NCBI GenBank assembly: GCA_015654795.1
Contig: JAATGF010000152.1
Span: 1 to 64,000 of the forward strand
Direction: 5' to 3'
DNA length: 64,000 bases
Origin: Bacteroidales bacterium
GTDB lineage: Bacteria > Bacteroidota > Bacteroidia > Bacteroidales > Prolixibacteraceae
In this document: one piece after another, positions 1 through 9,526 of the stretch
How the letters are laid out: each line of letters opens with the position of its first letter
Numbering within the stretch: the first letter of the stretch is position 1
Notes under the pieces: generated by a model
The model's input: the letters and a program-made list of their open reading frames with translations, nothing else
Databases searched by the model: none
Told to the model about the DNA's origin: nothing
Translations under genes and position numbers: made by a program

Positions 1-453
1 AAATCAAACCCTAATTCCAAAAGAAAAGGGGTAAAAAAAGAAATTGTGTCATATATCATTGATATAGTGCAAATTAAATATGGTTAGCCTGACGGCTATG
101 CTTTTTCAAAGGGGGAGTCCTCCCAAAAAAAGACTTATTTTCTAAAATAAAACGTTATAATATAGTTCGGTTTAATAAAACTCATCTAAATCCATGCCAA
201 AAGGGAGGGATTAGTCCAGGTGAGATGAAGAACGTTTTACGACATTACTTATGAGTAAAAGATATGAGTAAAAGAATGGGAATTCTTAACATCCCACTTA
301 TTATACCGAAGTTTAATCGTAAGATAATTTTCAATAGAGATATGCTCAATAACTAATAGAAATTCATAGCTTTACGAAATTCTTTTATTTTTATCTCACA
401 ATTTTAAAATATAATTTAAACTCATCCGTCAACACACATAGAGAGACAACAGA
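1..453. other. AT-rich non-coding leader before the sigma factor gene
   Basis: No reading frame here looks like a protein. The stretch is AT-rich, has a few G-runs near 110-125 and 205-215, and no clear TAnnTTTG promoter box that I can place with confidence. It presumably carries the end of whatever lies to the left and the promoter of the sigma factor gene. Confidence 0.4.
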
Positions 454-1014
454 ATGGAAATAAAACAGTCGGATAAAATTAATGAAGTGTATAAAGTTGA
501 GCGGAGACGTTTGCTTGGTTATATACGAAATAAGATTTCTGACAAACTGGATGCCGAAGACATTCTGCAGGATGTTTTCTATCAACTAACGATTGGTTTT
601 CAGGACATAAAACAGATTGAGCAGCTTACGGCATGGCTTTACAGAGTCGCCGATAACCGTATTACCGATTTGTTCCGGAAAAAGAAACCTGTTCCATTCA
701 GTCGTATTGAACCTGTCATGGATGATGAAGATGGTCCGATTTCGCTCGAAGATATACTCCCCGCACTGGGAACTTCGCCCGAAGAGGAAGAAATAAAACG
801 TTTGATATGGGAAACCATTGAAAAAACGCTCTCGGAATTGCCTACGGAACAAAGCAGCGTATTCATCGCTCACGAATTTGATGAGGTGAGTTTCAACGAG
901 ATTTCAAGAGAAACCGGAATTGGCGTGAATACCCTTATTTCCAGGAAACGATACGCAATACTGGCTCTCAGGGAAAGCTTAAATGATTTGTATAACTTAT
1001 TAAAAGACAATTGA
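454..1014 (+). CDS. RNA polymerase sigma factor, sigma-70 / ECF type
   Basis: This 186-aa protein would direct RNA polymerase to a small regulon. Region 2 spans roughly residues 18-78, with a typical DAEDILQDVF segment followed by the AWLYRVADNRITDLFR helix. Region 4 lies at about 130-180 and carries a helix-turn-helix around SFNEISRETGIGVNTL. There is no region 1.1 or 3, which fits an ECF-like sigma. The gene ends one base before the next ATG, so the 121-aa membrane protein that follows is probably co-transcribed and might act as its anti-sigma partner, although it has no recognisable anti-sigma domain. The efflux genes downstream are plausible targets; this is inference from position only. 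Confidence 0.9.
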   Translation: MEIKQSDKINEVYKVERRRLLGYIRNKISDKLDAEDILQDVFYQLTIGFQDIKQIEQLTAWLYRVADNRITDLFRKKKPVPFSRIEPVMDDEDGPISLEDILPALGTSPEEEEIKRLIWETIEKTLSELPTEQSSVFIAHEFDEVSFNEISRETGIGVNTLISRKRYAILALRESLNDLYNLLKDN

Positions 1015-1015
1015 T

Positions 1016-1381
1016 ATGAGAACTTTAAAAGTATTGAGATTTACAGGCTTCGGTCTACTTGGATTAGGAGCAATGGGCTTGTTCGTATTGGTTACGATGC
1101 TTCTTTGGAATTGGTTAATTCCGGTGTTATTTCATGGTCCGGTCGTAACATATTGGCAGACAGCGGGATTAATCGTTTTGTCAAAAATAATCTTTTCTGG
1201 TTTCGGACACGGAGGAGGCAGACCTGGCGGCAGAAGACACGCAAATATGGGTGCTGGCGAACATCGGCCAGGCCGCGAAGACTGGTGGAAAAGATTCAAT
1301 GATCGGCCAAACCGGGAAGATTGGTGGAAAAGATTCGAGGAAATGAAGAAAGGGAATAGCGATTCTCCGACAGTAGAATAA
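1016..1381 (+). CDS. Small membrane protein with repeated DWWKRF motifs
   Basis: I do not recognise this 121-aa protein as a named family. Two hydrophobic helices (about residues 8-37 and 43-60) are followed by a Gly/Arg/His-rich linker and a charged tail in which the unit REDWWKRF occurs twice about 16 residues apart (near residues 88 and 104). The start lies one base after the sigma factor stop, so the two are almost certainly translated from one mRNA. Such small two-helix proteins next to ECF sigma factors occur in Bacteroidetes. A role as membrane regulator or sensor is possible but not shown. Confidence 0.7.
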   Translation: MRTLKVLRFTGFGLLGLGAMGLFVLVTMLLWNWLIPVLFHGPVVTYWQTAGLIVLSKIIFSGFGHGGGRPGGRRHANMGAGEHRPGREDWWKRFNDRPNREDWWKRFEEMKKGNSDSPTVE

Positions 1382-1474
1382 TCAGCATTCACTTCGCTGC
1401 CAACAACTTAGCACACACCATTACATTATAGGTTTTAAAATACCATTCATTCCAAAATGAGTGTTAGCCAAACT

Positions 1475-1515
1475 TATGCCTTGACGCGGACAATACAAAC
1501 AAACGTCAAGGCATA
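1475..1515. promoter_or_regulatory. Perfect 12-bp inverted repeat ahead of the TolC gene
   Basis: TATGCCTTGACG at 1475-1486 pairs with CGTCAAGGCATA at 1504-1515 across a 17-nt loop. It lies 23 bp before the tolC-like start and 94 bp after the preceding stop. No T-run follows on the plus strand, so a dimeric-regulator operator or an mRNA hairpin is as likely as a terminator. Confidence 0.45.
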
Positions 1516-1538
1516 GAATATCAACCACATATTAATCA

Positions 1539-2873
1539 ATGAAAATAAATAAAATAATTACAGCAGCGCTCGTAATATTTGGAATATTGCAGGCCAGGGC
1601 CCAGGATACGATCATAAATCTTACATTACACCAGGCCTGTCAACTCGGCGTTGATAACAACATTAACGTAACCAATGCGAAACTGGAGACACAGAAGTCA
1701 GCGTATCAGTTGAAAGAATTGAAGAGTAAACTTTATCCTCAGCTCGAAGGCTATAGCGATTTCAACTATTACTACGCCATTCCCAGGATGCTGATGCCGG
1801 GTGAAATGTTTGGCACTACAGGCGAAATTCCTGTTGAAATCGGAACAAAATATGATTGGATTGGCGGTTTTAAAGCTTCTCTGATGCTTTATAATCAAAG
1901 TTATTTTACATCAATAAAGGTTTCCCGACGAATGCAGACAATCAACGAGCTAAGCCTTCAGCAGAAAAAGGAAGAATTGGTTTACCAGGTATCGCAAGTG
2001 TACTTTCTCTGCAAAACAACCAATAATCAAATTGCACAGTTAGAGAAGAATATGCAAAATACCGACCATTTACTGGCTATCTTAAAACTCCGGAATGAAA
2101 ATGGAGTCATCCGGAAAATTGACTATTCAAAAGTTCTTGTGAATAAGAATAACCTGCAAACACAAATTGATAATCTCGTTCAGCTGAGCCAGCAACAACT
2201 TGGTTTATTGAAATATCTGACAGGGATTGACAATGCAGGCAATGTTGTATTGGTTGATACCTTATCATTCGGGCAAACTTTGCAAAGTTTTGAAATGCCT
2301 GATTTTAATAACAGGACGGAGATGAAGCTGCTCGACAAACAAATTGAAGTTTCGTCACTCAACAGAAAGGCGAATCAACAATTGTATTTGCCAACTTTGT
2401 CAGGTGCCGGACAATTCTATTATGATGGTCAACAGAATGATCTTAACTATTTTAATGGTAGTGGCAACAAGTTTTTCAAAGTTGGCATGATCGGTATAAG
2501 TCTGAATGTGCCAATTTTCGACGGCTTCGGGAAGTATGCAAAAACCAAACAGTGCGACATCGAATTGTTGCAATTGCAGAACACCCGGAAAAATACTTCG
2601 GATAATTACTCAAAGGATTTTACAGATGCGATGCGTCAATATAACAGTAGTCTTCATGCATTGTTACGTCAGCAGGAAAATATAAAAATAGCAGAGGAAG
2701 ATTACGACATTACGCTTCAAGGTTATCATCAGCAAATTGTTTTGTTATCCGATCTCATGTTATCCGAAAACTCAATGACAGAGGCGCGACTTTCGTATGT
2801 GAATGCCTTGCTTCAGCTAAAAGATGCCGAATTGGAAGTCAGAAAATCGAAAGGCGAGTTGCTTAACTATTAA
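1539..2873 (+). CDS. TolC-family outer-membrane efflux protein
   Basis: This 444-aa protein is the outer-membrane channel of a tripartite efflux pump. It begins with a signal peptide (ITAALVIFGILQARAQ, cleavage near residue 22) and shows the two-fold repeated long coiled-coil helices of the outer membrane efflux family, including a first half starting LTLHQACQLGVDNNINV and a second half around residue 250 onward. The length is normal. It is followed by a periplasmic adaptor and an RND permease on the same strand, so the three probably form one pump. The gap of 241 bp to the adaptor contains a purine-rich then pyrimidine-rich hairpin-like stretch. Confidence 0.93.
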   Translation: MKINKIITAALVIFGILQARAQDTIINLTLHQACQLGVDNNINVTNAKLETQKSAYQLKELKSKLYPQLEGYSDFNYYYAIPRMLMPGEMFGTTGEIPVEIGTKYDWIGGFKASLMLYNQSYFTSIKVSRRMQTINELSLQQKKEELVYQVSQVYFLCKTTNNQIAQLEKNMQNTDHLLAILKLRNENGVIRKIDYSKVLVNKNNLQTQIDNLVQLSQQQLGLLKYLTGIDNAGNVVLVDTLSFGQTLQSFEMPDFNNRTEMKLLDKQIEVSSLNRKANQQLYLPTLSGAGQFYYDGQQNDLNYFNGSGNKFFKVGMIGISLNVPIFDGFGKYAKTKQCDIELLQLQNTRKNTSDNYSKDFTDAMRQYNSSLHALLRQQENIKIAEEDYDITLQGYHQQIVLLSDLMLSENSMTEARLSYVNALLQLKDAELEVRKSKGELLNY

Positions 2874-3030
2874 TAATAAAAGGTTAAAGGACAAGGTGAA
2901 ATGGTTAAAGTGAAAGAAACAAATCAACTACACATCTTCTTTGAAAGTAAAACAAAGCTGAAAAACCTAAGAACTTCATCCTGATGCACTTTAGCCTTTT
3001 AACCTTAGCCTTAGCCATTCAGTCAATAGT
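2874..3030 (+). repeat. Purine-rich / pyrimidine-rich inverted stretch after tolC
   Basis: Directly after the TolC stop, a purine-rich run (GGTTAAAGGACAAGG and relatives, about 2880-2925) is mirrored by a pyrimidine-rich run (CTTTAGCCTTTTAACC, about 2990-3018). The arms are imperfectly complementary and could fold into one long hairpin. It resembles other low-complexity inverted elements in this window and may serve as an mRNA 3' end. Confidence 0.4.
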
Positions 3031-3114
3031 TCAATTCTACTATTACCACACAAACTGTTATAGATCTAAGATCTACGGAAATTCTATGTGTCCACTTTTA
3101 AACAAATCAGATAA

Positions 3115-4176
3115 ATGAAAATTAAGAAATACATTATCACAGCCGCAGTTATTACTGTTGTGGCAATTGTTATCGTCAGACTTGTTTCTGTCAAACAAAG
3201 CTTTAGTGAAGAGCTAAAAATGGTATCGGAATCGAATACAACCGTCCCTGTAATCACCGATACCGTTAAATACAGGCAAATGACAACTACCTTTTCAATA
3301 AATGGAACGTTTTCACCTTCACAGGAAGTTTCAATTGCCGCTGAAACACAAGGAAAAATCGTTTCAATCAATTCAAAAACAGGAGACAAAGTTGTTTCCG
3401 GACAGGTTTTGGCCTCAATTGATAACGAGCTCTTTGCTTCTCAACTCAATCTGGCTAAATTTAATCTTGAAAAAGCAGAGAAAGACAAACAACGGTTTGA
3501 AAAGCTTTCGAAAGGTGACGCTGCAACGATCGAACAATACGAATCTGCAAAACAGGTTTATGAGAATGCCCTCTCCTCTTATACCATTGCGAAAGTGCAA
3601 AATGAAAACGCCAGGATAAAAGCGCCGTTTGATGGAATTATCACAAAACGATATGCCGCAAAAGGAACCTATTTATCACCCGGCACTGCAGTTTTTGATA
3701 TCGTTTCAATAAATAAAGTAAAACTCATTGCCAAGCTTACAGATGCTGAAGTTCAAAAAATAAAGAAAGACCAAAATGTGAAGTTTAGCGTCGAGGCCTA
3801 TCCCGGAATTACCTATGATGGTAAAGTAACTGCAATTATTATTAAAGCAGACCTTTCGAAACGGTATGATGCGGAGATTGAAGTGGATAATCACTCCGAT
3901 CAACTGATAAAACCGGGCATGTTCGGTACTGTCGTGTTTAGCAGTGATTCCAGTGAACGGGCATTGATAATTCCACGTAAAGCAATTGCCGGCAGTATTA
4001 AAAACGCCGAGGTCTTTCTTTTAAAAGGCGATTCCGTAAACCTGAGAAAAATCGTTGTTACTCCCTTCGATGACAAATATGTCGTTGTCAGCGAGGGCCT
4101 CAAAGTTGGCGATGTCATTGTAACCTCAGGTCAGATTAGTCTTGTAAATGGCAGTAAGATCAAGTTGAATAATTAG
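3115..4176 (+). CDS. RND efflux periplasmic adaptor (membrane fusion protein)
   Basis: This 353-aa protein links the inner-membrane RND permease to the outer-membrane channel. An N-terminal membrane anchor or signal (about residues 7-24) is followed by a biotinyl-lipoyl-like hairpin (EVSIAAETQGKIVSINSKTG, near residues 70-90), a short coiled coil (about 105-165), the second lipoyl half (RIKAPFDGIITKR, near 165-178) and a C-terminal beta-barrel and membrane-proximal domain. The size is usual for the HlyD/AcrA group. Its TAG stop falls within the outer terminal repeat of a miniature element, so the element sits exactly at the end of the gene. Confidence 0.93.
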   Translation: MKIKKYIITAAVITVVAIVIVRLVSVKQSFSEELKMVSESNTTVPVITDTVKYRQMTTTFSINGTFSPSQEVSIAAETQGKIVSINSKTGDKVVSGQVLASIDNELFASQLNLAKFNLEKAEKDKQRFEKLSKGDAATIEQYESAKQVYENALSSYTIAKVQNENARIKAPFDGIITKRYAAKGTYLSPGTAVFDIVSINKVKLIAKLTDAEVQKIKKDQNVKFSVEAYPGITYDGKVTAIIIKADLSKRYDAEIEVDNHSDQLIKPGMFGTVVFSSDSSERALIIPRKAIAGSIKNAEVFLLKGDSVNLRKIVVTPFDDKYVVVSEGLKVGDVIVTSGQISLVNGSKIKLNN

Positions 4177-4337
4177 AAACTGTTTAAAAATTTCCCGAAG
4201 GAAAAATAGCCCGGTAAAAAGGTTAAAAATCATAATTGGTATTGTCCCATACGGGACAAAAGATGATTATTATACATTTATTCTACCGACATTCGATCCC
4301 TAACGGGACCATTAAATAAAATTCAAACAGTTTCTAA
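4173..4337 (+). repeat. Miniature inverted-repeat element, family A, copy 1 (intact)
   Basis: Terminal inverted repeats TAGAAACTGTTT (4174-4185) and AAACAGTTTCTA (4325-4336) bound a 163-bp non-coding element. Its interior holds a TTGTCCCATACGGGACAA palindrome and segments GGGCTATTTT-like and CTAACGGGACC. The left end provides the stop codon of the adaptor gene. Further copies lie at 7492-7654 and, truncated and inverted, at about 13081-13176. The element separates the adaptor from its permease by 195 bp. Confidence 0.85.
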
Positions 4338-4371
4338 TAAAAGCAGCCATTAAAAAACAAATTATATACGT

Positions 4372-7300
4372 ATGAATATTACAAAAATATCAGTTAACCG
4401 ACCTACACTTGTAGTCGTTGTTTTCACAATACTTATCTTTTTAGGCTTTGCAGGTTATAAAAATCTTAATTCAGAGCTGATGCCAAGTATGACGGCGCCT
4501 GCTTTTATGGTTATGACAAGTTATCCTGGTGCCTCTGCTTCCGAAGTTGAAAATAGTGTTACTAAAAAACTCGAAGATGTCATTACATCCGTTGAAGATA
4601 TCGATCATATCCAATCCACCTCAATCGAAGGTATTTCTATTCTGGGCATATCGCTGAAACAAACAGCCGATATCAATACTGTTATTCAGGATGCACAACG
4701 CAGGATTAATGCGGCAAAAAACCTTCTGCCGCGCACCGTTTTGGATCCTGTAGTGAGTAAGATAGTGCTGGGTGATTTGCCCGTAATGAATATTGGAACC
4801 TCCGCATCTTTGCCTTCGATGGAATTTTACGATCTGCTTAAATACAAGATTCAACCCGAACTGGCACGCGTAAAAGGGGTTGGCGAGATTGCCATTATTG
4901 GTGGTAACGAACGCGAAATCCGTGTGAATCTTGATGCACAAAAGCTTGAAGATTACAATCTTTCATCCCTGCAAGTACTTGAAGCCATCCAATCTTCGAC
5001 ACTTGATTTTCCAACGGGAAAGATAAAAAACGACGATGCGCAGATGGTTATCCGGCTCTCTGCCAAATTTAAAACCATTCAGGATATTGAGAATGTTATC
5101 ATTCGTGTAACCGACACCGGTTCAAAAGTGAAATTAAAAGATTTAGGCGAAGTACTCGATGTTGCAAAAGAGCCAACCACACTTGCCCGTGTTGACGGAC
5201 GTAACTCAGTGGGACTTAGCATCAAAAAGCAATCGGATGCCAATACCGTTGAGGTTTGTCATTTGATAAACAATAAGCTTGCCGAACTTGAAAGCACCTA
5301 TAAGGATAATCATCTGAAGTTTGAAGTCCCTTTCGATTCATCCATCTTCACGGAACAAGCCACCGATTCGGTCAAACACGATCTGGTGTTTGCCATCATC
5401 CTTGTTTCGCTCGTGATGCTGGTTTTCCTTCACGGTTTACGAAATGCATTCATTGTGATGATTGCTATTCCAATTTCAATTATAGTTTCATTCCTTGGTA
5501 TGTACCTTTTGGGTTACACGCTGAATATCATGACGCTTTTAGCTATGTCGCTGGTAATTGGGATTCTCGTAGATGATGCCATCGTAGTGCTCGAAAATAT
5601 ATATCGTCACATGGAAATGGGTAAAGATAAGGTATTGGCAACGCTTGACGGTCGTGCCGAAATCAGTTACACGGCCATTGCCATCACGCTTGTGGATGTT
5701 GTGGTGTTTCTTCCACTCGGACTTTCAAAAAGTATGATGGCTCCGATGCTGGCCCCTTTTGCACTGGTGATTGTTGTGACCACGCTGCTTAGTTTATTGG
5801 TTGCTTTTACTGTTGTTCCGCTGCTCACTTCACGGCTCGCAAAGCTTCAGCAACTCAATAAAGAACACTTCTCAGGACGCTTTTTCATCTGGTTTGAGAA
5901 ACAGGTTGATGGATTCGCATCTTTTATTCATACGATTCTTCTAAAAGCATTCCGTCATAAAGCGATCACCTTTGCCATTGTAACGGGATTCTTTATTGGC
6001 TCAGTAGCCCTTATTCCTGCCGGATTTGTAGGAACTGAAGTATTCGGAATCGGCGATATTGGTGAGTTTATTATTGAAGTTGAGTTGCCTAACGATGCAA
6101 CCCTGAAAGAGACAAACTTAAAGGTGCTGGAGATTGAACATATCTTATCAGTCCAACCCGAAATAAAATCCGTTTTCACAACCGTTGGCTCATCAAACGA
6201 AGGGATGCAAAGCGGGGGTGCACAAAGCAATTCCAACAAGGCAGAAATAGATGTAAAGCTTGTTGATAAAAAGTTGCGCGACGCATCATCGAAGGTGTAT
6301 GCCAATCAGATCAAGAATCTACTAAACGCCAAGATCACAGGAGCGAAGATTAGTACAGCATTGATGAATCCATTCTTTGGAAGCACGGACGATAGTCCGA
6401 TACAGGTAATTGTAAAATCGTCGGACCCCGATTCATTGCAAAAGTATACAAGAACAGTTAAAAAGCTGATTACAAGTACTCCGGGTACGATCGATACGAA
6501 ATCGTCGCTCGAAGATGCACGTAATGAAATATCAGTAGAAATTGACAAGGAAAAGATGGCAGACCTGGGCTTATCACTTGCTACGGTAGGTTCTGTAATG
6601 TCAACGGCCTTTAGCGGGAATACCGATGCAAAATACACCGATGGCGCTTATGATTATGACATCAATGTGGTTTACGATGAGTTTAACCGTCGCAATTTAT
6701 CCGATGTATCAAATCTTTCGTTTATTAATTCATCCGATCAGCAAATTAAACTATCACAGTTTGCCAATATTACCTACAGCGATGGAAGTTCGAAACTCGA
6801 AAGGATGGACCGGATCTCCTCAACTACCATTCAGGCACAGGTATTAGGCCGTGCATCGGGCGATGTGGGCGACGATATTAAGCAACAGATCGAAGCGATC
6901 CGCTTCCCTTCAGATGTATCAATCTATTATGCAGGCGATATGCAAATGCAGGAGGATGCCTTTGGAAGCCTTGGATTTGCTTTACTGACCGCTATTATTC
7001 TTGTTTATCTGATCATGGTGGCATTGTACGAATCGTATCTCTATCCGTTTGTGGTACTCTTCTCTATTCCGTTGGCGATCATCGGGGCGATTCTTGCTCT
7101 GGCATTATCAAAAGCCACCCTGAGCATGTTCAGTATCATGGGGATGATTATGCTCATTGGCCTCGTAGCAAAGAATGCCATTCTGGTGGTCGATTTCACA
7201 ACCCATCTTAAGAAACAAGGTTACCGCACCATCCGCGCATTATTAATGGCAACCCGCATCAGGCTTCGACCTGTATTGATGACCACGCTCTCGATGATTA

Positions 7301-7494
7301 TTGGGCTTCTGCCCATTGCGCTTGCTTCGGGGGCGGCATCCGAATGGAAAAACGGAATTGCATGGGTTCTTATCGGAGGACTCACCAGTTCAATGTTATT
7401 AACGCTGGTTGTAGTACCACTCGTGTACTCTTTGATGGAAAATGCAAGAACTAAAGTTCAGGGCTGGATATTAAAGCTTGAATCAATATTTTAA
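4372..7494 (+). CDS. RND multidrug efflux permease (HAE1-like)
   Basis: This 1040-aa protein is the proton-driven inner-membrane pump of the tripartite system. It has the usual RND plan: TM1 (about residues 12-30), a large periplasmic porter domain, TM2-6 (about 335-535), a second porter domain and TM8-12 (about 860-1030). The proton-relay aspartate pair is seen in GILVDDAIVVLENIYRH at about residues 399-415. The second half carries the matching GLVAKNAILVVDF segment. Length and motifs are complete, so it should be functional. Permease and adaptor are separated by a MITE, and a second copy abuts this gene's TAA stop. The substrate is unknown; the lack of Met-rich or metal motifs argues for organic compounds. 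Confidence 0.95.
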   Translation: MNITKISVNRPTLVVVVFTILIFLGFAGYKNLNSELMPSMTAPAFMVMTSYPGASASEVENSVTKKLEDVITSVEDIDHIQSTSIEGISILGISLKQTADINTVIQDAQRRINAAKNLLPRTVLDPVVSKIVLGDLPVMNIGTSASLPSMEFYDLLKYKIQPELARVKGVGEIAIIGGNEREIRVNLDAQKLEDYNLSSLQVLEAIQSSTLDFPTGKIKNDDAQMVIRLSAKFKTIQDIENVIIRVTDTGSKVKLKDLGEVLDVAKEPTTLARVDGRNSVGLSIKKQSDANTVEVCHLINNKLAELESTYKDNHLKFEVPFDSSIFTEQATDSVKHDLVFAIILVSLVMLVFLHGLRNAFIVMIAIPISIIVSFLGMYLLGYTLNIMTLLAMSLVIGILVDDAIVVLENIYRHMEMGKDKVLATLDGRAEISYTAIAITLVDVVVFLPLGLSKSMMAPMLAPFALVIVVTTLLSLLVAFTVVPLLTSRLAKLQQLNKEHFSGRFFIWFEKQVDGFASFIHTILLKAFRHKAITFAIVTGFFIGSVALIPAGFVGTEVFGIGDIGEFIIEVELPNDATLKETNLKVLEIEHILSVQPEIKSVFTTVGSSNEGMQSGGAQSNSNKAEIDVKLVDKKLRDASSKVYANQIKNLLNAKITGAKISTALMNPFFGSTDDSPIQVIVKSSDPDSLQKYTRTVKKLITSTPGTIDTKSSLEDARNEISVEIDKEKMADLGLSLATVGSVMSTAFSGNTDAKYTDGAYDYDINVVYDEFNRRNLSDVSNLSFINSSDQQIKLSQFANITYSDGSSKLERMDRISSTTIQAQVLGRASGDVGDDIKQQIEAIRFPSDVSIYYAGDMQMQEDAFGSLGFALLTAIILVYLIMVALYESYLYPFVVLFSIPLAIIGAILALALSKATLSMFSIMGMIMLIGLVAKNAILVVDFTTHLKKQGYRTIRALLMATRIRLRPVLMTTLSMIIGLLPIALASGAASEWKNGIAWVLIGGLTSSMLLTLVVVPLVYSLMENARTKVQGWILKLESIF

Positions 7495-7654
7495 GAAACG
7501 GTTTAAGAATTTCCCGCAGAGAAAATAGCCCGGTAAAAAGGTCAAAATTCATCATTGGTATTGTCCCGTACGGGACAACAGATGATTATTATACATTTAT
7601 TCTACCAATATTCAGTCCATAACGGGACCATTAAGTAAAATTTAAACAGCTAAG
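7492..7654 (+). repeat. Miniature element, family A, copy 2 (degenerate ends)
   Basis: It is nearly identical in order and sequence to the copy at 4173-4337, including a TTGTCCCGTACGGGACAA palindrome and a GGACCATTAAGTAAAAT tail. The terminal repeats are worn (TTAAGAAACGGTTT at the left, AAACAGCTAA at the right). The left edge overlaps the TAA stop of the RND permease. Confidence 0.8.
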
Positions 7655-8130
7655 TAGTGGGAGTGAAATTACGTAATAAGAATTATAAAATGTCGTATTC
7701 TGAATATGTCAATCTGATACGCGACCACATCATATCGGAATTATTTCTACCACAGATTTAGCTTCGCTGATCTTCGATTCTCAGATCCCGCATCGTGCGG
7801 GACAGATTGAAAACTCACTTTGTGAGTTTATTAATCTGTGTAATCTGTGGTGTTATCTTTTTGCGAAAGCAGTATAACGACTAATATTTATCTTTAATCC
7901 TTGACTAAAAAATACGACATTATATCTTAACCATTACTTATGTCATCTTTTGCCAACACGGGATTTGTGGACTTTTAAAGCGCAGTGCAATTTCAATATA
8001 TCACAAATAAATAAATCAGAGTTCTTCGTGTCTCTCCCCGTCGTGTTTGGTTCTTGTTTGATTCTTGTTTGGTTCGTACCTGATTTAATTATGATTTTTA
8101 TAATCCGAATGATCCGGGTTTTTCCTAATA

Positions 8131-8388
8131 CAGCTTATGAAACATTAAATACCCATGAAATTGTCACCTGAGGAAGGAACCCGAATTTGATCCGAAGAAG
8201 GTCAGGAGTTGGTCAGGAGTTGGTCAGGACCAGATACGAAGGAAGTGGGGCGCCTTTATCGATAGGATAAAGGTACTGAGGACTGGGATAATTCATATCA
8301 ATTTAAACTGAGAGGCCGCCAGAGGCCATGAGAGGCCGCGAAAGATTTAATTGAAATAACCAGACAATTGACCTTAATGATAAATTAA
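8131..8388 (+). repeat. Dispersed repeat family B, copy 1
   Basis: This is a roughly 260-bp copy of a family also found at 8450-8727, about 45575-45830 and, inverted, about 56957-57352. Shared landmarks in order are AAATACCCATGAAATTGTC, GGAACCCGA, serial GGTCAGGAGTT units, GAAGGAAGTGGGGCGCC, a TTTATCGATAGGATAAAGG hairpin, and AGAGGCCGCCAGAGGCC. Confidence 0.8.
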
Positions 8389-8449
8389 AACCTCTTCCCC
8401 AAAGCACCAAAAAGAAGGTCGTTTGTTTCAATTTATAACTTCCCCATAA

Positions 8450-8727
8450 AACGATCACCGGAAAAAGGAACCCGATTCGGATATGACGAAGGTATGAAGT
8501 TGGTATGAACCAAATATGACGGAAACGGGGCGCCTTAATCGATAGGGTAAAGGTAGCGAGGATTGGGATAAGAACTATTAAATCAATGTGAGAGAAGGCC
8601 AGAGAAGACGGGAGAAATCGAAAGGGTTAACCGAAATAATCAGACAATTGACGTTTAATGATAAAAAATCTGTAAACAAATTTAAGGGCAGGTCAGATTC
8701 CCCAACTTTTCTCCTTGATCCCAGAAA
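8450..8727 (+). repeat. Dispersed repeat family B, copy 2
   Basis: It follows the same landmark order as copy 1 but is more diverged. It extends further right (AAATTTAAGGGCAGGTCAGA and CCCCAACTTTTCTCCTTGATC), matching the far end of the inverted copy near 56957-57000. Confidence 0.75.
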
Positions 8728-8889
8728 GGATGGCGGAAAAATTTGCTGTTTTGCCATCAGATAAGAAGCATAATGATGAGGGAGTAAAATCTCTAAAGGC
8801 AACAAGACGAATCAGATGAACACTTATGTAATCGGGAAATATTTACAAAAAATAAATAAGGGTGTACGACAAAATTCCCTTTTTCTGAA

Positions 8890-9225
8890 TTAGGCAACTT
8901 TTTGATAATTTGTTATTAGTTCACGCAACATTTTGCCTTGTCCGTTTTTATAACACACTCTAAAATTTAGCATTTGCTGCGCACCTGAAAGTGTCCGGCG
9001 CTGCCCTGATAACTTCATTCTTTTCTGAATAATGTCCCGGTTTGCCGATTCTATTGCCACGGAACCAAACAGCAGTCCTTGTTCTTTATACAGCCCGTAA
9101 TTAATGCGTTTCTGATTGTTGATTAAATAGTTGAACAGTTTCATCTTTCCCTTTTCGATCTGTTTTTGGCCACATTTCATTTGTATTATGGCTGTCAAAA
9201 GTTCTTCTGTCTTTTGGTTCATCAA
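8890..9225 (-). pseudogene. Transposase C-terminal fragment
   Basis: This 111-aa fragment contains GSVAIESANRDIIQKRMKLSG followed by QQMLNFRVCYK, which resembles the C-terminal catalytic end of ISKra4-type transposases (an IESAN-like glutamate motif, then a Gly-rich 'SGQR...GAQ' turn). The residues upstream are low-complexity and the DDE core is missing, so the protein is not functional. It lies inside the 761-bp element, reading away from its partner N-terminal fragment at 9326-9526. The assignment is by recall of family motifs and needs a database comparison. Confidence 0.7.
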
Positions 9226-9325
9226 GGTGTCGATGCAAGTCTCTACCCATTTTGGGCTAAGTACTCATCTCTGGCGTAATATGTTTTTGCAATGATATAA
9301 ATCAAGGATTTGTGTGCTGTTGGGA

Positions 9326-9526
9326 TCATATTCCTCTACCCATTTCCATATCCAATTTGGGAATATTTCCTACCATAGATTGAAAAACCGACTGACTAAA
9401 ATCTTTTATTAAATCATTAAATGAGGCTTCAAATTCATAGCCTGAGCAATCTTTTGATATCGTGCACGATAAGTCTTCAAGTTTTTCTTCAAAAGATGCA
9501 GATATTTCATTTAATTTTGTTGCCAT
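9326..9526 (-). pseudogene. Transposase N-terminal fragment
   Basis: This 66-aa open frame starts MATKLNEISASFEEKLEDL about 95 bp inside the right end of the element, where a transposase start would be expected. The acidic helical N-terminus followed by FNDLIKDFSQSVFQSMVGN is compatible with the beginning of the same transposase whose end is at 8890-9225. About 100 bp of non-open sequence separates the two remnants. It is considered dead. Confidence 0.55.

Larger units (their letters stand above)
7655..8859. other. Non-coding repeat region left of the insertion sequence
   Basis: No credible gene is present. It holds a hairpin with ACCACAGATT (7749-7758) and AATCTGTGGT (7842-7851), a stretch at about 7938-7976 that resembles 55528-55565, and two copies of dispersed repeat family B (8131-8388 and 8450-8727). 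Short open frames such as 7950-8171 and 8578-8805 lie inside these repeats and are not protein-like. Confidence 0.7.

Noticed and set aside
7950-8805. Open frames 7950-8171 (+) and 8578-8805 (-)
   Set aside because: They lie in dispersed repeats, have no protein-like composition and are not preserved between repeat copies.
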